Below, piece by piece: positions 12,610-22,029 of a stretch of 64,000 nucleotides of DNA. The position numbers and the translations under genes are program-made. Under the pieces are notes generated by a model. The model saw only the letters and a program-made list of their open reading frames with translations, was not told where the DNA came from and did no database searches. Each line of letters begins with the position of its first letter. Within the stretch, counting starts at the first letter, position 1. The stretch is from Dipteris shenzhenensis (taxonomy: Eukaryota > Polypodiophyta > Polypodiopsida > Gleicheniales), in the NCBI GenBank assembly GCA_047967505.1, contig CM106538.1. One strand, written 5' to 3'.

Positions 12610-15600
12610 CAGAAAGAATTCCAGTGGGACCCAATCATGCCCACGAGGACCTTAGGTTCATCTAATAGGATGGCAATAACTGCTGACACAAGGAGTTTGT
12701 TTCCCATTTTTCCTAGATCCATTAGAAGCTTGTTAGACGTGCGATAGACACCTCTAGCTCCCCCCACGGGGGTGTACTCTTATGGTGCTCTTAATTTCCT
12801 GTCTCTTGGGTTTTTTTGGCTTCCTACTGATGTTGATAAGTCTTCCGAAGACTTTAATAAACTCTCTCTCTCTGTGCCCCCTCTCCCCCCCCCGTGTGTG
12901 TGTGTGCGCCCGCCGCCCTCCCCCCTCCCCCAGGTGCCCTGGCTGTCCCTCCCTCCTCTCTCCCTACATGCATGCTTTTGCCTTAGGTGGTGAGGAAAAT
13001 CAAACAGCATACCCTTCTAGAATGGTCAATTTTTACCAATGTTATGGGACGCCTTGCTCTACATATTGAAATGATAGAACAACGGTGCCACTTGCACTCA
13101 CAGAAGGTGAAGACAATTGCGCGATTAGCTTTCATAACAGAATTGTGTTCCAACTTCCAAGGTTGAGAAGCCTAGTCTAGTTGAAAAAGGCCACATAGCT
13201 AGTTAGGTTTGCTTTCTAGGAAGCTGTTTAAGAGCTTACCTAGTTTAGGATTTTTGATTAGGCTAATTTTATTTCATGTTTAAATTGCAGTACCTTAATC
13301 AAATATTAACTGGGTTGCTTGAGGTCCTTGATGACCCTGATTCATCAGTCAGGGAACTTGCACTCTCAACAATTCTTGAGATGTTGAGTAATCAGGTCAT
13401 CGTCTATACCTTTATGGGTGGTTTTCTGATCAAGTAGATTTATTGATGAAGTTGTTGGTGACTATGTGCTGAATTAGTTTCAATTTTCTGAGTGTGGATA
13501 TTTTAGAAAGATATTTTGGAGGATTCTGTGGAGCTGTTGCTTGAAAAATTGCTCCATAGTACACGGGACCTGGTTGCCACGGTAATTATGAAGGACGGTT
13601 GTTTTGTTGTGATGGGGGGTGGCATTGCTTTTGCACCTTGAATGCCATCTAGTTTAAAATGAAGACACAGACTTTCGTTTGTAACATTTTGCATTTCTAA
13701 ATAGGTTTCAAGTGCTGCTGATCGTTGCCTTACAACCGTGCTGACTCAGTTTGATCCATATAGATGCCTTACGGTTCGATGTCTTACTTGCCTTTGTCTC
13801 TCTCTTTTTTCCGTTGGCATTATAAAGGAATACGATAAACTGCGAACTGTGAGGGTGATATTTTCTGAGTGATGGTTTGCAGGTGGTTGTTCCTCTTCTG
13901 GTCAGTGAGGATGAAAAGACTCTTGTTACTTGCATCAGCTCTCTCACAAAGGTCAGCTAACCCATGCATGAAGTACTTCAGTCACTTAATTATAGACGCT
14001 TGTTGCAATATGCATGCATGTGTTCTGGTTTTTATAATGAAATGTGCTGTCTGGTTGATCGACGCTTGAGAAGTTTGAAGTAAGCTTTCTTCGCTCATAT
14101 TGTTTTATCATCGGGCTTTACAGATTAACATCTAGGGACCCAATCAAATGACCTAACATGTTACAGCCAAAGGGAAAGGTTTGTGGGAGGCAGCAGACGT
14201 GTGACCCTGAGCATGGGACTCTATGATGGTGTAACCACTGGTCACGATGCATTGATTTGTCATGGAGGGTCCAGGGTGAGGGTGACCTGCTTGTGACTCC
14301 CTAGGGCACAGGACAATGATGCATTTATCGAAAGTAACTTAATGGTGGGGATGGAAACCAGCCCAAACATGCAGATTGCATTGATAAAATTAGACAATGC
14401 ACTCTGCTTGTGAGCCCAGGGGGCACAGTATAGTGATGCATTCTCTGCTGTTTCTCCTGTTTTCCACCTTCATAATAACATTCCTACGGATTTTGAGTTT
14501 CCTCTTTAGTCTGTAAGCCTTTTGTTCCTCTGCATAACCGACAAAAATGCATTCAATAGATCTGGAATCCAATTTTCTTTTCTCATTTGGTGCATGCACA
14601 TATGTAGTAAGCCATACATGCTGAGTTTTACAAGTTGCCTTGATGCTTGTGTAAGCCTTCTCAGGTGGTAGGTTGCATTCCAGGGCTGTCATTTTTTCCC
14701 TCTCAGCTATCTTATTTTGCTAAGAGGTGTATGCTGCTGTGTACTGTCTCTTTATCCCACATTTCCTGCAAAAATCAATGAATGCTTGGAATTCGTACTC
14801 TGCACCTTTTTCTGACTCGAGAACTTTGATTCTTTTCCTATGCCTCAAAACATCTGAAAATAGTAGAAGGCATTTGAGTTACGTGCCATCATGTACAGCC
14901 AAGTTTTTTTGAGTAAGCATCAGTAAATGTGATGAAGTAGGCAGCTCCATCGAAAGACTTATTTAAAAGGGTTCCATAATCTCTCTCTGTGTGGCAATCC
15001 TTTTGTTGTGTTGCTCTCATAGCAACAAACCTAGCAGACTTTTTAAACTTAGTGAGACGCACCTGGTTGCCCATAAACCAGTTGTTGCTTATGCAGCTTT
15101 GCAAAGCTTTCAAAATTCATTTGTTTAATGCCATAGAAAGTCTTTTCATCCCCAACAGAAGTGCTGGTATTTGCATTAGAATATTACAGTACAGCTTACA
15201 AAGGTTTTCTTGCTTTCTCTTGTACTTCGAGATTGATGTTCGCAAGTGCCTTTTTTTGCCATATGAGAAAATCTGCTATTCTTTAGCACGTCTCTGGCTT
15301 CTTGTCAATGTCATCCACAATGTTCCATTAGTCAAGAGCTAAGAGGAAGTCTGAACCTGTTTTTTGAGATGTGATAGTTGGATGATCCCTCCCACTTGTA
15401 TGTATCCTTCAAACTCAGGAAGCTAGTGGATTTGCCTGCTGGGAAGAAAGCAACTGGTACTACATGGGTGTACAAGCTGAAACGTAAGTCAAATGGTTCC
15501 ATAGATAGGTACAAGTTTTGTAGTGCGTGGCATGGAGGACAAGGTATGCAAGTTGAAGAAAGCCTTGTGTGGCTTGAAACCGGCTCCTAGAGCTTTGTAT

Positions 15601-17615
15601 GCCAAGATTGATGCCTTTTTTACTAGCCAGGGAATGCAGAATAGTCCACACGAGAGCACCCTCTATGTCAGGAAAGACGGGAGGGATTTACACATTATTA
15701 TTCTTTATGTCGATGACATGTTGCTCACTGGCACAAATCTTGGAAAAATTGCAGACTTCAAGACTGAACTGCAGCAGACTTTTCAAATGTCCACTTGGGG
15801 CTGCTTCATTATTATTTGGGCATCCAATTTGTGCAGGATGACAGAGGCATTGTGTTATTGCAGTCCAAATATATTGGAAAACTGTTTACAGCCGCCTAAG
15901 GGCGTAGGATGTCTCATTTACTTTAATATGCAGGTGGATGCACAGCCCTAAGACTTCTCATTGGCAGGCTGTGAAGTGTGTGTTCACTTTTTTGCAATGC
16001 ACCCAATCTCTTGGTTTTCTCTTTCCCAGGGGAGGAGGGGGAGGGGGGACTTCCATTTACTTACAACAGCCTTGTACTTCATTTTGGTTGCAATTTCATT
16101 CCATCTTCCTTCGGCTGCATCCTCTTGCATTTAGTCGATTCTATTTCCGACACCAATGTAGTAGCTCCCACAGCAACTCCCTCTTTTACTCTGTCCATCT
16201 ATTGTGCTTCAACAGGAGAACACACACACTTTTTTCGGGTAAAAGAGATATTTCATTCTCCAACACAACACACACACACACACACACACATTTTTTGGGT
16301 GAAAGAGAGATTTCATTCTCCAACACACACACACATACACACACACACACATTTTTTTTGTGAAATCTTATATTTCTGTGTGGGAAACCCCAAAAGAGGT
16401 AAAAACCCACCAATAAGTACAAAGAAAAAATTTACAAGTAAAGCCTTAGAGCAAAAGTCATGAGGCAGCCAAAGTAAAAAGTTACATATCAAGCTGGAGG
16501 AGGATCAAACACAACATCCTCTAGCTTCAGATTATTGCTTTGTAAAAACTGATGCTGTGTAGAAACCACACCATCAATAAAAACAAGCTGTTTTTTGCCC
16601 TTGTGATTCTTCTTAATATAGCTCGGCACCCGAAATTTTTGAATCGCAGTGTAAAAAACCTGTTGTAACATGGGATGAAAAGAATCCAGTGAAAATGGCA
16701 CATCTGCATATCCCAAACAAAAGAAGACTTTGGCACAGGCATCAGAGGCAAAGGAGCTAGATTAACATCTATATCCTCCGACGACAGAGTTGCATCTGAT
16801 AAAGGAGGACTCAGCATTTCAGCTTCACTCCGAGGATCAACCTGAGAAAGAGCATGTGCAGCATCTTGTATGATCCCCTCTGCAAGGGGCACATCCACAT
16901 CCTGAGGAGGAGGAGGTTGATGATGCTCAAAAGGAGTCGGATCTTGAACTTCTTCAGCAAGAGAGAGATTGGCCTGTGGGCTGAGTTTGCCCTTCACCTC
17001 CCAAGTGCCAACAGAAATTCAGTACGAAGACTTCGTATAAATGGATGCTCAAGTATGTGTGGGTGTGTGGATTTGTATGTGTGAGAGCATACTTTTATAC
17101 TATGGTCTACACCAACTGTTGGGTGCTGATGACATCAGTGGGGATGTCATAATAGCTAGTCCCTGCTATGCATGATGGAGTTTATGGTTTTCAATCTTAT
17201 GAGTGACTATCGTGAGATTGAAACTGCACTATGTTGTGTTTTTAGAGGATGAGTTTGGGAATGCTCCTAGATTCATCTAGGTATATGTGATTTTTCTACC
17301 TTCCTCCAGTAATGCTTTGGAGCAATAAAAGAAGGCTTATCGAGTAAAGCCTTAGCAGAACTCGGAGAAGGAAGAGTAACCTTCACAGTTGAAGTAGGAG
17401 CAGGAGGAGCGGTCATGGAAGCAAAAGGGCGAGTACGTGCAAAATGACCAGCCTGACGACACCGATAACAAGCTGTAGGAAAAGAAGCAAAATGCAGCCT
17501 GATGCGCATTGGATGGGCAAACCCCAAATCAAGATCCAGAGTAGATGGCACGGGCTGCATCATATCCCATAAAATACAGAGCCAAACATCACGGGTAGCC
17601 TGCAAGAACTCCTGT

Positions 17616-17661
<46 letters not shown>

Positions 17662-19392
17662 TACCTTTTTGTCCTTAGAAGCCAGTATTTGGTCTTCTTT
17701 GGGCATTATACATGTTGTTTATAACATTTTCTTGAGGGTGTAGACGGGACGTGCTCAAGTTTACTACTATTCAGTTTGCAAATGGTCGCAGAATCATTTC
17801 TAAATGGAATGGTAATGCATTGTGTCCCTTTGTACAAAGAAATAGTATAAGCTCTGTCATGCCACAAAATGGACTCAGCTCCTATAATCCTCTTTCCTCC
17901 CCTTGCAAGAAAAGCATGCTTGCTTGGAGAGTGTGGATTAATGTTTTGACCCTCTGGAAAAGCTGCTAAATTCATCACCAACTCGGATTCATTTCAAATG
18001 GTCGCAGAATCATTTCTAAATGGAATGGTAAAGCATCGTGTCCCTTTGTACAAAGAAATAGTATAAGCTCTGTCATGCCACAAAATGGACTCAGCTCCTA
18101 TAATCCTCTTTCCTCCCCTTGCAAGAAAAGCATGCTTGCTTGGAGAGTGTGGATTAATCTTTTGACCCTCTGGAAAAGCTGCTAAATTCATCACCAACTC
18201 GGATTCTGTCTTGTCTGCTTCTCAGAGGTGGGGATGCTCTCAAATAGTTAATACAGATTTAGACTGAAGCTGGCACTTCAGAAGGGAAGGTGAGGTTAAG
18301 CGAAGAGATCCATGACAGCTCAGCTCCTGTAAACCTATTTTGGATGCTTATGATGCTGCCTGTGGGTCCTAAGTTCTGTATCATGAGATACTGCAACAAT
18401 TGTGATGCTATGTTGTGTATCAGAGGAGATCAAACGTGAGAAATGTCTGTTGCCCAGGTGTAGAAATGTAGTTAAAGGTTTGATGTGGGGAAAGAGTCCG
18501 GTGCGTGATGTTCATGCAGTCTTCTGGCAGGAATATTGTGCATGTGTAATATATTTGTACACATGTGATTGAGTTTGTTCGCTGGTTTGCTTGTTCGAGT
18601 ACATATGTATTGCTGTGCCCATGTATGTCTGTAAATCTGTGTGCATGGGTAGGTGGTATGGGCACGTGAAGAGAGTGGGCGCAGGGGGGTCGGGGAGCAT
18701 AAGGTGGATGTTGGTGGAGGGTGCACAGGTACACATGCATGCACATACTTGAGTGGCCAGTATATTGAGTGCAGGTGCAGGTGCAGTTGCATGTATGCTT
18801 GAATGCGTTTGATAGTGGGACTGTGTTGCTTTTGTGTACACATCTGTGCTTCTGTTTTCCTCAATCAGAAAGCAATTGGAATTGAATTTTTTATATTTTG
18901 TCTTTACTTATGTTTGTTGCAGCTTGTTGGAAGGCTTCCTCCTGAAGACCTGATGGCACAGTTGCCTTCCTTCTTACCTGCATTGTTTGATGCATTTGGC
19001 AATCAAAGTGCAGATGTGCGCAAGGTATGATATGTAGAATACATATTATTTTTATTATCGTCCTGAAGAACCAGGCCTGACTGCCCCACAGCTTGAATTG
19101 CATCTCAAATATCCTAAAAATTTATGGGTCTTCACCTCGTGTGCAGACTGTTGTCTTTTGCCTGGTAGACATATATATTGTTCTTGGAAAGGCATTTTTA
19201 CCTTATTTGGGTAGCCTAAGTAGCACCCAACTGCGGCTTGTTACTATTTATGCGAATCGTATTTCTCAGGTATGGTCTTTCTAAGCGCAAAATGTGTATG
19301 TATTCTTGCTGTTTTCATTTTCAAATTAACTTACTGAATCTTGGTGCCAGCAGGCCAGATCTGGGACGCCCTTGGACTCAGCTCAAGTATAG
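629..19392 (+). CDS. CLASP: CLASP (CLIP-associated protein), microtubule-stabilising; 3' part of gene, 15 exons
   Basis: CLASP proteins bind microtubules through TOG (HEAT-repeat) domains, stabilise plus ends and tether cortical arrays in plant cells. Exons: 629-703, 874-942, 1075-1160, 1274-1391, 6251-6349, 6473-6815, 9953-11877, 12050-12151, 13291-13395, 13507-13581, 13705-13773, 13883-13951, 18923-19024, 19147-19269, 19354-19392. All introns start GT and end AG, and phases agree throughout. The joined reading frame is 3399 nt, 1132 residues plus TAG, with no internal stop. Recognition rests on close match to remembered plant CLASP (~1440 residues): MLRNCRVARVLPRI, LINEEEGG, GVDPPSARDPP, DDPHHKVAQAALSTLAEL, TVVFCLVDIYIVLGKAFLPY, and the short terminal exon ARSGTPLDSAQV. 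The visible protein starts inside the second TOG region; a further TOG domain spans about visible residues 465-705 in the large exon, and the C-terminal HEAT block follows. The N-terminal ~350 residues and the promoter are upstream of the window. Confidence 0.95.
874..942 (+). CDS. CLASP: CLASP exon b
   Basis: Acceptor ctctcacag, donor GTAAGT; 23 codons, VLFKLVVITVLVIAESADTC then IKT. Phase 0 at both ends. Confidence 0.92.
1075..1160 (+). CDS. CLASP: CLASP exon c
   Basis: Acceptor gtgtgcag, donor GTTGCT; 28 codons plus 2 nt. Encodes MLRNCRVARVLPRIVDSAKN then DRNSVLRA; the last AG joins the first G of the next exon to make Arg, as in the R-C-C-D-Y-A-L junction of plant CLASP. Confidence 0.93.
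1274..1391 (+). CDS. CLASP: CLASP exon d
   Basis: Acceptor tgttgcag, donor GTCTGA (weak but GT). Encodes CCDYALLVLEQWSDSPEIQK and ends DAMSE. The next exon resumes with VRSTAR, so the 4.86-kb intron splits the conserved DAMSE-VRATAR segment in phase 0. Confidence 0.93.
1934..2766 (-). pseudogene. LINE reverse transcriptase, N-terminal fragment
   Basis: The minus-strand frames contain KPWYDDECKEMR, RRAPNHEGVHTEHF, STTTIVPIHKAADPIDTGNY and VYTCFVNFWKAFDTVP. The last is the first conserved RT block (normally DFxKAFDTV), with the catalytic Asp position reading as Asn. After the block, RLQELHPPKGHD continues only in another frame, so there is a frameshift. The fingers and palm blocks with the YADD-type motif are absent, so the copy cannot make active RT. 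Confidence 0.82.
3012..3865 (-). pseudogene. LINE AP-type endonuclease domain
   Basis: Two overlapping minus-strand frames make one exonuclease-endonuclease-phosphatase domain. 3865-3490 holds LKLAVWNCNGTLW and VFYTETHKSPERG (catalytic Glu region). 3488-3012 holds IFIAVCYFPPN and LLLGDFNACTGDNHVG, the GDFN catalytic motif. A frameshift near 3490 separates them. This domain nicks target DNA to prime LINE reverse transcription. Confidence 0.85.
3995..4625 (-). pseudogene. LINE ORF1 protein (coiled coil, RRM-like)
   Basis: The open frame 4420-3995 has a heptad-rich segment (DVLKSENKQLKKEMAALQTT), then TLNVLVTGLPVGD and a divergent RRM-like segment ending PTRPLVVKLRT. The same frame extends upstream past one in-frame TAG (about 4440) into more coiled coil (EAQVAALKDENDKL). 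This is the layout of L1 ORF1p, an RNA-binding nucleic-acid chaperone. Confidence 0.72.
4930..5400 (-). pseudogene. LINE ORF2 C-terminal zinc-binding tail
   Basis: Minus strand, 5280 to about 4990: HRLRIKSGRAEGLPKERC then CTLCG, EEHFIFKCPVYYEIQGRF, an in-frame TGA, and SFPDQRCLATFIQKRQS. The Cys-x-Cys-x2-Cys ... His-x4-Cys arrangement followed by a FPDQR-like block is the usual end of plant LINE ORF2. It sits directly upstream, in the LINE's own sense, of the ORF1-first copy at 4625-1920. Confidence 0.72.
6251..6349 (+). CDS. CLASP: CLASP exon e
   Basis: Acceptor ccctttag, donor GTAAGT; 33 codons, VRSTARTCYRLFAKCWPDRA then RRLFASFDPVIQR. Lies after the LINE-filled intron. Confidence 0.95.
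6473..6815 (+). CDS. CLASP: CLASP exon f (linker)
   Basis: Acceptor atttttgcag, donor GTATGG; 114 codons plus 1 nt. Begins LINEEEGGLHKRYASPSLRD and contains the linker motif PIVAMDRTGSLL and SERSLESVLQASQQQVNAIE, both diagnostic of plant CLASP. Ser/Gln-rich, probably disordered. Confidence 0.95.
7010..7835 (-). pseudogene. Ty3/gypsy remnant: RNase H, linker, start of integrase
   Basis: Minus strand from 7835: PDFSRLFIVEANARGT, ARIAFESKEYDDKELIYHVY, QMLAISHAFKMWHHYLYGSK (RNase H of Ty3/gypsy), and near 7090-7010 MDFITELP and VVVDKLMKQADLI (integrase core). Several stops and frameshifts. Lies in a CLASP intron, antisense to the gene. Confidence 0.8.
7836..9952. other. Rest of CLASP intron, no gene recognised
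   Basis: No coding domain recognised. 8540-9200 is richer in GC with repeated CTGCTGC and related short motifs. A TATA-like CTATAAATGG on + lies near 9036-9046, so this could be a degraded LTR, but no partner LTR, PBS or PPT was found. Confidence 0.4.
9953..11877 (+). CDS. CLASP: CLASP large central exon with TOG domain
   Basis: 642 codons in phase with exon f. It begins with a Ser-rich linker carrying GVDPPSARDPP and YRDSSHHSIPGFQRPLLR. A TOG domain follows at about 10550-11280, with SSDWSARVAAFNYLRKLLQQ, HLDDPHHKVAQAALSTLAEL, LLPALLRSLDEQRSPKAKMA and EEQSTLRRALKHYTPKIEVD. The rest is a low-complexity Ser/Asn-rich linker ending SLLNQ before donor GTGTGA. The acceptor is ambiguous: ttgcag-cag allows start 9953 or 9956, differing by one codon. 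Confidence 0.96.
12050..12151 (+). CDS. CLASP: CLASP exon h
   Basis: Acceptor aaatgcag, donor GTGGTT; 34 codons, LCSGSDEKSTDQKRAALHEF then IQISRANQSTIWSQ, equivalent to the QQLIEAS...ESVW segment of Arabidopsis CLASP. Confidence 0.9.
12558..12605. repeat. (CT)n microsatellite, 48 bp
   Basis: Uninterrupted CT dinucleotides inside the CLASP intron between exons h and i. A second C/T-rich tract with short TG and CG runs spans about 12860-12975. Confidence 0.97.
13291..13395 (+). CDS. CLASP: CLASP exon i
   Basis: Acceptor aaattgcag, donor GTCATC; 35 codons, YLNQILTGLLEVLDDPDSSV then RELALSTILEMLSNQ; first helix pair of the C-terminal HEAT domain. Confidence 0.95.
13507..13581 (+). CDS. CLASP: CLASP exon j
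   Basis: Acceptor atattttag, donor GTAATT; 25 codons, KDILEDSVELLLEKLLHSTR then DLVAT. Confidence 0.94.
13705..13773 (+). CDS. CLASP: CLASP exon k
   Basis: Acceptor ctaaatag, donor GTTCGA; 23 codons, VSSAADRCLTTVLTQFDPYR then CLT. Confidence 0.94.
13883..13951 (+). CDS. CLASP: CLASP exon l
   Basis: Acceptor gtttgcag, donor GTCAGC; 23 codons, VVVPLLVSEDEKTLVTCISS then LTK. A 4.97-kb intron with copia and LINE debris follows. Confidence 0.95.
14390..15335 (-). pseudogene. Ty1/copia pre-integrase and integrase fragment
   Basis: Minus strand: NFESFAKLHKQQLVYGQPG (pre-integrase), then AAYFITFTDAYSKK (integrase core start), and KLDSRSIECIFVGYAEEQKA (end of copia integrase, the conserved KLDxRSxxCIFLGY segment). 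The zinc and pre-integrase residues are in a different frame from the core. Antisense to CLASP. Confidence 0.8.
15378..15951 (+). pseudogene. Ty1/copia reverse transcriptase fragment
   Basis: Plus strand: KLVDLPAGKKATGTTWVYKL then KRKSNGSIDRYK (copia RT start), KKALCGLKPAPRALYAKIDA, and LHIIILYVDDMLLTGTN with the catalytic YVDD. The frame changes near 15540 and the copy ends within the C-terminal part of RT at about 15950. It is oriented opposite to the copia integrase just upstream. Confidence 0.85.
16229..16360. repeat. (CA)n-containing minisatellite, two ~61-bp units
   Basis: Two copies of a unit with a T-run, GGGTRAAAGAGA, TTTCATTCTCCAACACA and a CA run, period about 61-62 bp. The CA runs are near 16269-16290 and 16323-16351. 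Confidence 0.85.
16490..17662 (-). pseudogene. LINE-type ORF1 with CCHC knuckle
   Basis: Minus strand 17662-17273: VWLCILWDMMQPVPSTLDLD, then RIRLHFASFPTACYRCRQAG and HFARTRPF. This is a DUF4283/CCHC-type ORF1 of plant LINEs whose knuckle reads C-x2-C-x4-H-x4-R, so the last Cys is lost. A Pro/Asp-rich tail follows to about 16500. The same family, better preserved, is at 61912-62425 on +. Confidence 0.6.
17618..17657. repeat. (CA)n microsatellite
   Basis: About 40 bp of CA repeats at the 5' side (minus sense) of the CCHC ORF. Confidence 0.95.
17779..18206. repeat. Tandem duplication, period ~216 bp
   Basis: 17779-17990 and 17995-18206 are nearly identical (for example both carry CAAATGGTCGCAGAATCATT and end CACCAACTCGGATTC). 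On minus both copies read VMNLAAFPEGQ and LARGGKRIIGAESILWHDRA, the part upstream of the CCHC ORF, so one segment of a LINE ORF1 was duplicated in place. Confidence 0.93.
18923..19024 (+). CDS. CLASP: CLASP exon m
   Basis: Acceptor tgttgcag, donor GTATGA; 34 codons, LVGRLPPEDLMAQLPSFLPA then LFDAFGNQSADVRK. Confidence 0.96.
19147..19269 (+). CDS. CLASP: CLASP exon n
   Basis: Acceptor gtgtgcag, donor GTATGG; 41 codons starting TVVFCLVDIYIVLGKAFLPY and ending TIYANRISQ, the most conserved part of the CLASP C-terminus. Confidence 0.97.
19354..19392 (+). CDS. CLASP: CLASP terminal exon and stop
   Basis: Twelve codons ARSGTPLDSAQV then TAG, matching the ARNGAPIDADT end of Arabidopsis CLASP. The acceptor is a second NAGNAG (cag-cag): use of the upstream AG would add one Gln. 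Confidence 0.88.
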   Translation, partial: ARSGTPLDSAQV

Positions 19393-21820
19393 GTTGGTTT
19401 GCAGTTTGTTGACATGAGAGTGTGGGTTTAACCTTTATCATACTGAAGAATTTGTCTATATCTGTGTGGCTTGCTCCCTCTACCTTCGACCCATGTGGTT
19501 TTTAAGTTAAACAATGTAGCTAAACGATGGTTAGGGCCTTGTACCGTTTTCTGCAAGCTCTGAGTGTTCCAGAATGTCTCGAAGCTCCAGGGTCTGTAAG
19601 GGAGGCTAAAATGCCTGGATTATAGCCATAATTCATTTATCGAGGAAGAATGACCGAACTGCTCACATGTAAAAATTCTGTTGTGAAGTCGAGTGTGACT
19701 CAGCTAAAATCAGTTTTTCCCTTGTGTATCAATTATACCACTCAGATAAGAAAGGGTTTTTCACAGGATGTTTAGCTTTATAGCATCAGATTGAAGTGAT
19801 GGATATAAAGGGAGCTCAACTGAGGGGAACTGAGTGAAGATGGACCCAGTTTGTATGTTACATGCTCTGCTAGAGGAAATGGGTATTTTTAAAGCTGTTC
19901 TTGATTGCCATTGGATATGTAGAAGTTGGGACTGGAATAAAAACAGTACCATGGGAAGCGGACAGCCTGGATGATTATGTGTAATCTCAGGCTTCCACGC
20001 TTGAGCAAACTTATCAATGTAATCTATTTTGTGATCTATTATAAAGAATTGTGTCACCAGAACATTGCTATCATTTTTTAGGCATGAAATGGCTTCAGAA
20101 GGGTCTCTCTTTTTGTTTTCCTCTTCATTATGTAAGGCTTTCTATAAGGACTGGAGGCGGCAATGAAATATTTGTATTGTTCATTCAGTGTTTAACCTAG
20201 AGTTTGTTATCCCATTCCTGTTACCTTCAAGCTCTTGTGGAACTATGGAATGACATCTTATAGTTTCTTCTCCGATGGCAAGCCCTAGAAGATATCAAAA
20301 GCTATTGGGAATATAGTCCCTTCATGTATTAACAAGCAAGATAACCTTAGTTAATTAAAAAGGCTAGCAATTGTCTGAATAGACTGCTCATTTATCAGTT
20401 TTTTAATGGGTAATGCTAAGTCCGTCCTTTTTGTACACTTTCCTTATCAAAAGAGACAAAAAAAAGGGTGTTTCCGTGAAGCAAGCGTGGAGTGGTGCTT
20501 TTGGTTAGGCTTCTAAAGTATTATTCCTGGTTTTTCTTACCAATAAGAATGCCCCTCCTTACCTGGTTCCTGCTGCTACCATGTACACAGAGCTGTTTTA
20601 GGCCTCCCCTTCACATGTGACAAGACAAACTTGTGGAAAAACCCTTAGTTTAAAACCCAATTGCAATGCAGCAGCACTCGCTGGTATCTTGAGAAGTATG
20701 GTTGTCCCTTTGGAGGAGGAATGATTACACTAGAATCTGAAGGGTATGGTACCTTCCTCATTACTTCCGCTGTGCCCAATGCTTTAAGAAGGGTTACACT
20801 TCCATATAATTTCAATGGCTGCATGAAATGTGAACATTAGGACATGGTTTGAAGGGTTATTGGCTAGGTGGCAAAGGTTGCCTTTGCTTATTTGCCATGA
20901 AATGAATTTGGTTGATAGTGTAAGTGTTGCCGCTTGCTTTGCTAATTGCATTTTAGAGATGTAACTTTCAAGTGGGAGAGACTATGCAATATATTTCTAC
21001 ATGGGCCTTGATAAATTAATATATTCTTGGAAGTGGAGTAGACTTTTGAAGGAAAAAATTAAATAAACAGCTCGTGAATTTGATCACATGTAACATTGAA
21101 GATTGTGGCACCTTTTAAGTTGTTTGCTATTGTTGGGAAGGTTCATTACAATAGGTGCTTGAAGTGATGTTTCACATATAAAGGTATACGACACTTAAAT
21201 GGTGAGTTGCTTGGGATGTTGAGGTTGACACTTGGTTTGCCTAGAGGTGGCAAATAATCATTACTACATCAACCAAAGTGGCTTTGTTAAGATAGAAAGA
21301 CGGGACCAAGTAATTTCATATTTGTCATGGGTAAAGTTATTGTGCCGGCTATTCACAATTGTTAATCTTTACTAAAACTGATAGTCAAAAGAGTGTCTTA
21401 TATGTATATTTATATGCCTAGAATATGAGTTGAGCTTGCAATACAAGTGTGCCAATTATTTGAGCCACAATTCAATCTGCAACACTAAAAAGGCTGTTGT
21501 TAAGCTTGAAGCAACCCAATCAAATTAGGGGGCAAAAAAGTGCCAAAGTTAGTGGTTGTAAAGGGCACGAAACACTTAAATTTTGTGGTTGAAGGCTTTA
21601 GAGTGGAGGTCTATGTTATGAGGGTGCCCCTAGGCTCACACAAATAGCATTTACAGTTAGGGTAACTTGGCCCCTGACACCCTTGGAGAGGAGTGGACCA
21701 TCCTTGGTAGGAACCATTTAGGAGCTCTCACCCCTTCCCCATTGGTTTCGAGCACAGGAGCCGTCTCTGTAGGTAGGATTTGGACCAAGAATGTAGGAAA
21801 CAAGCGACATAAAGAAGATA
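19393..21820. other. CLASP 3' flank, no gene recognised
   Basis: No ORF with a recognisable domain. An AATAAA at 19936-19941, 544 nt after the stop codon, could serve as a poly(A) signal, but nothing else marks the transcript end. Confidence 0.4.
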
Positions 21821-21823
21821 GAA

Positions 21824-22025
21824 ATCATGGATTGGATCTTGATGATCTTGGTCTACCAAATTGAAGTCCATTGGATCACATGCATTCACACAAGCCTTGA
21901 AGCAACCGCAAACTTGTCTTCCTTCTATCATGGATTCGATCTTGATGATCTTGGTCTACCAAATTGAAGTCCATTAGATCACATGCATTCACACAAGCCT
22001 TGAAGCAACCGCAAACTTGTCTTTC
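21824..22025. repeat. Tandem duplication, period 103 bp
   Basis: Copies start at 21824 and 21927 with ATCATGGATT; both contain TTGATGATCTTGGTCTACCA and end in GCAACCGCAAACTTGTCTT, with a few substitutions. Confidence 0.93.
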
Positions 22026-22029
22026 ATAC

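Noticed and set aside
12772-13069. Overlapping ORFs on both strands in C/T-rich DNA
   Set aside because: Low-complexity translation (Pro/Ser/Val runs) in an intron; simple sequence explains the open frames.
18420-18864. Several overlapping ~100-codon minus ORFs just before CLASP exon m
   Set aside because: Three frames open at once with Cys/His/Thr-rich translation from a GT-rich tract; not a gene.
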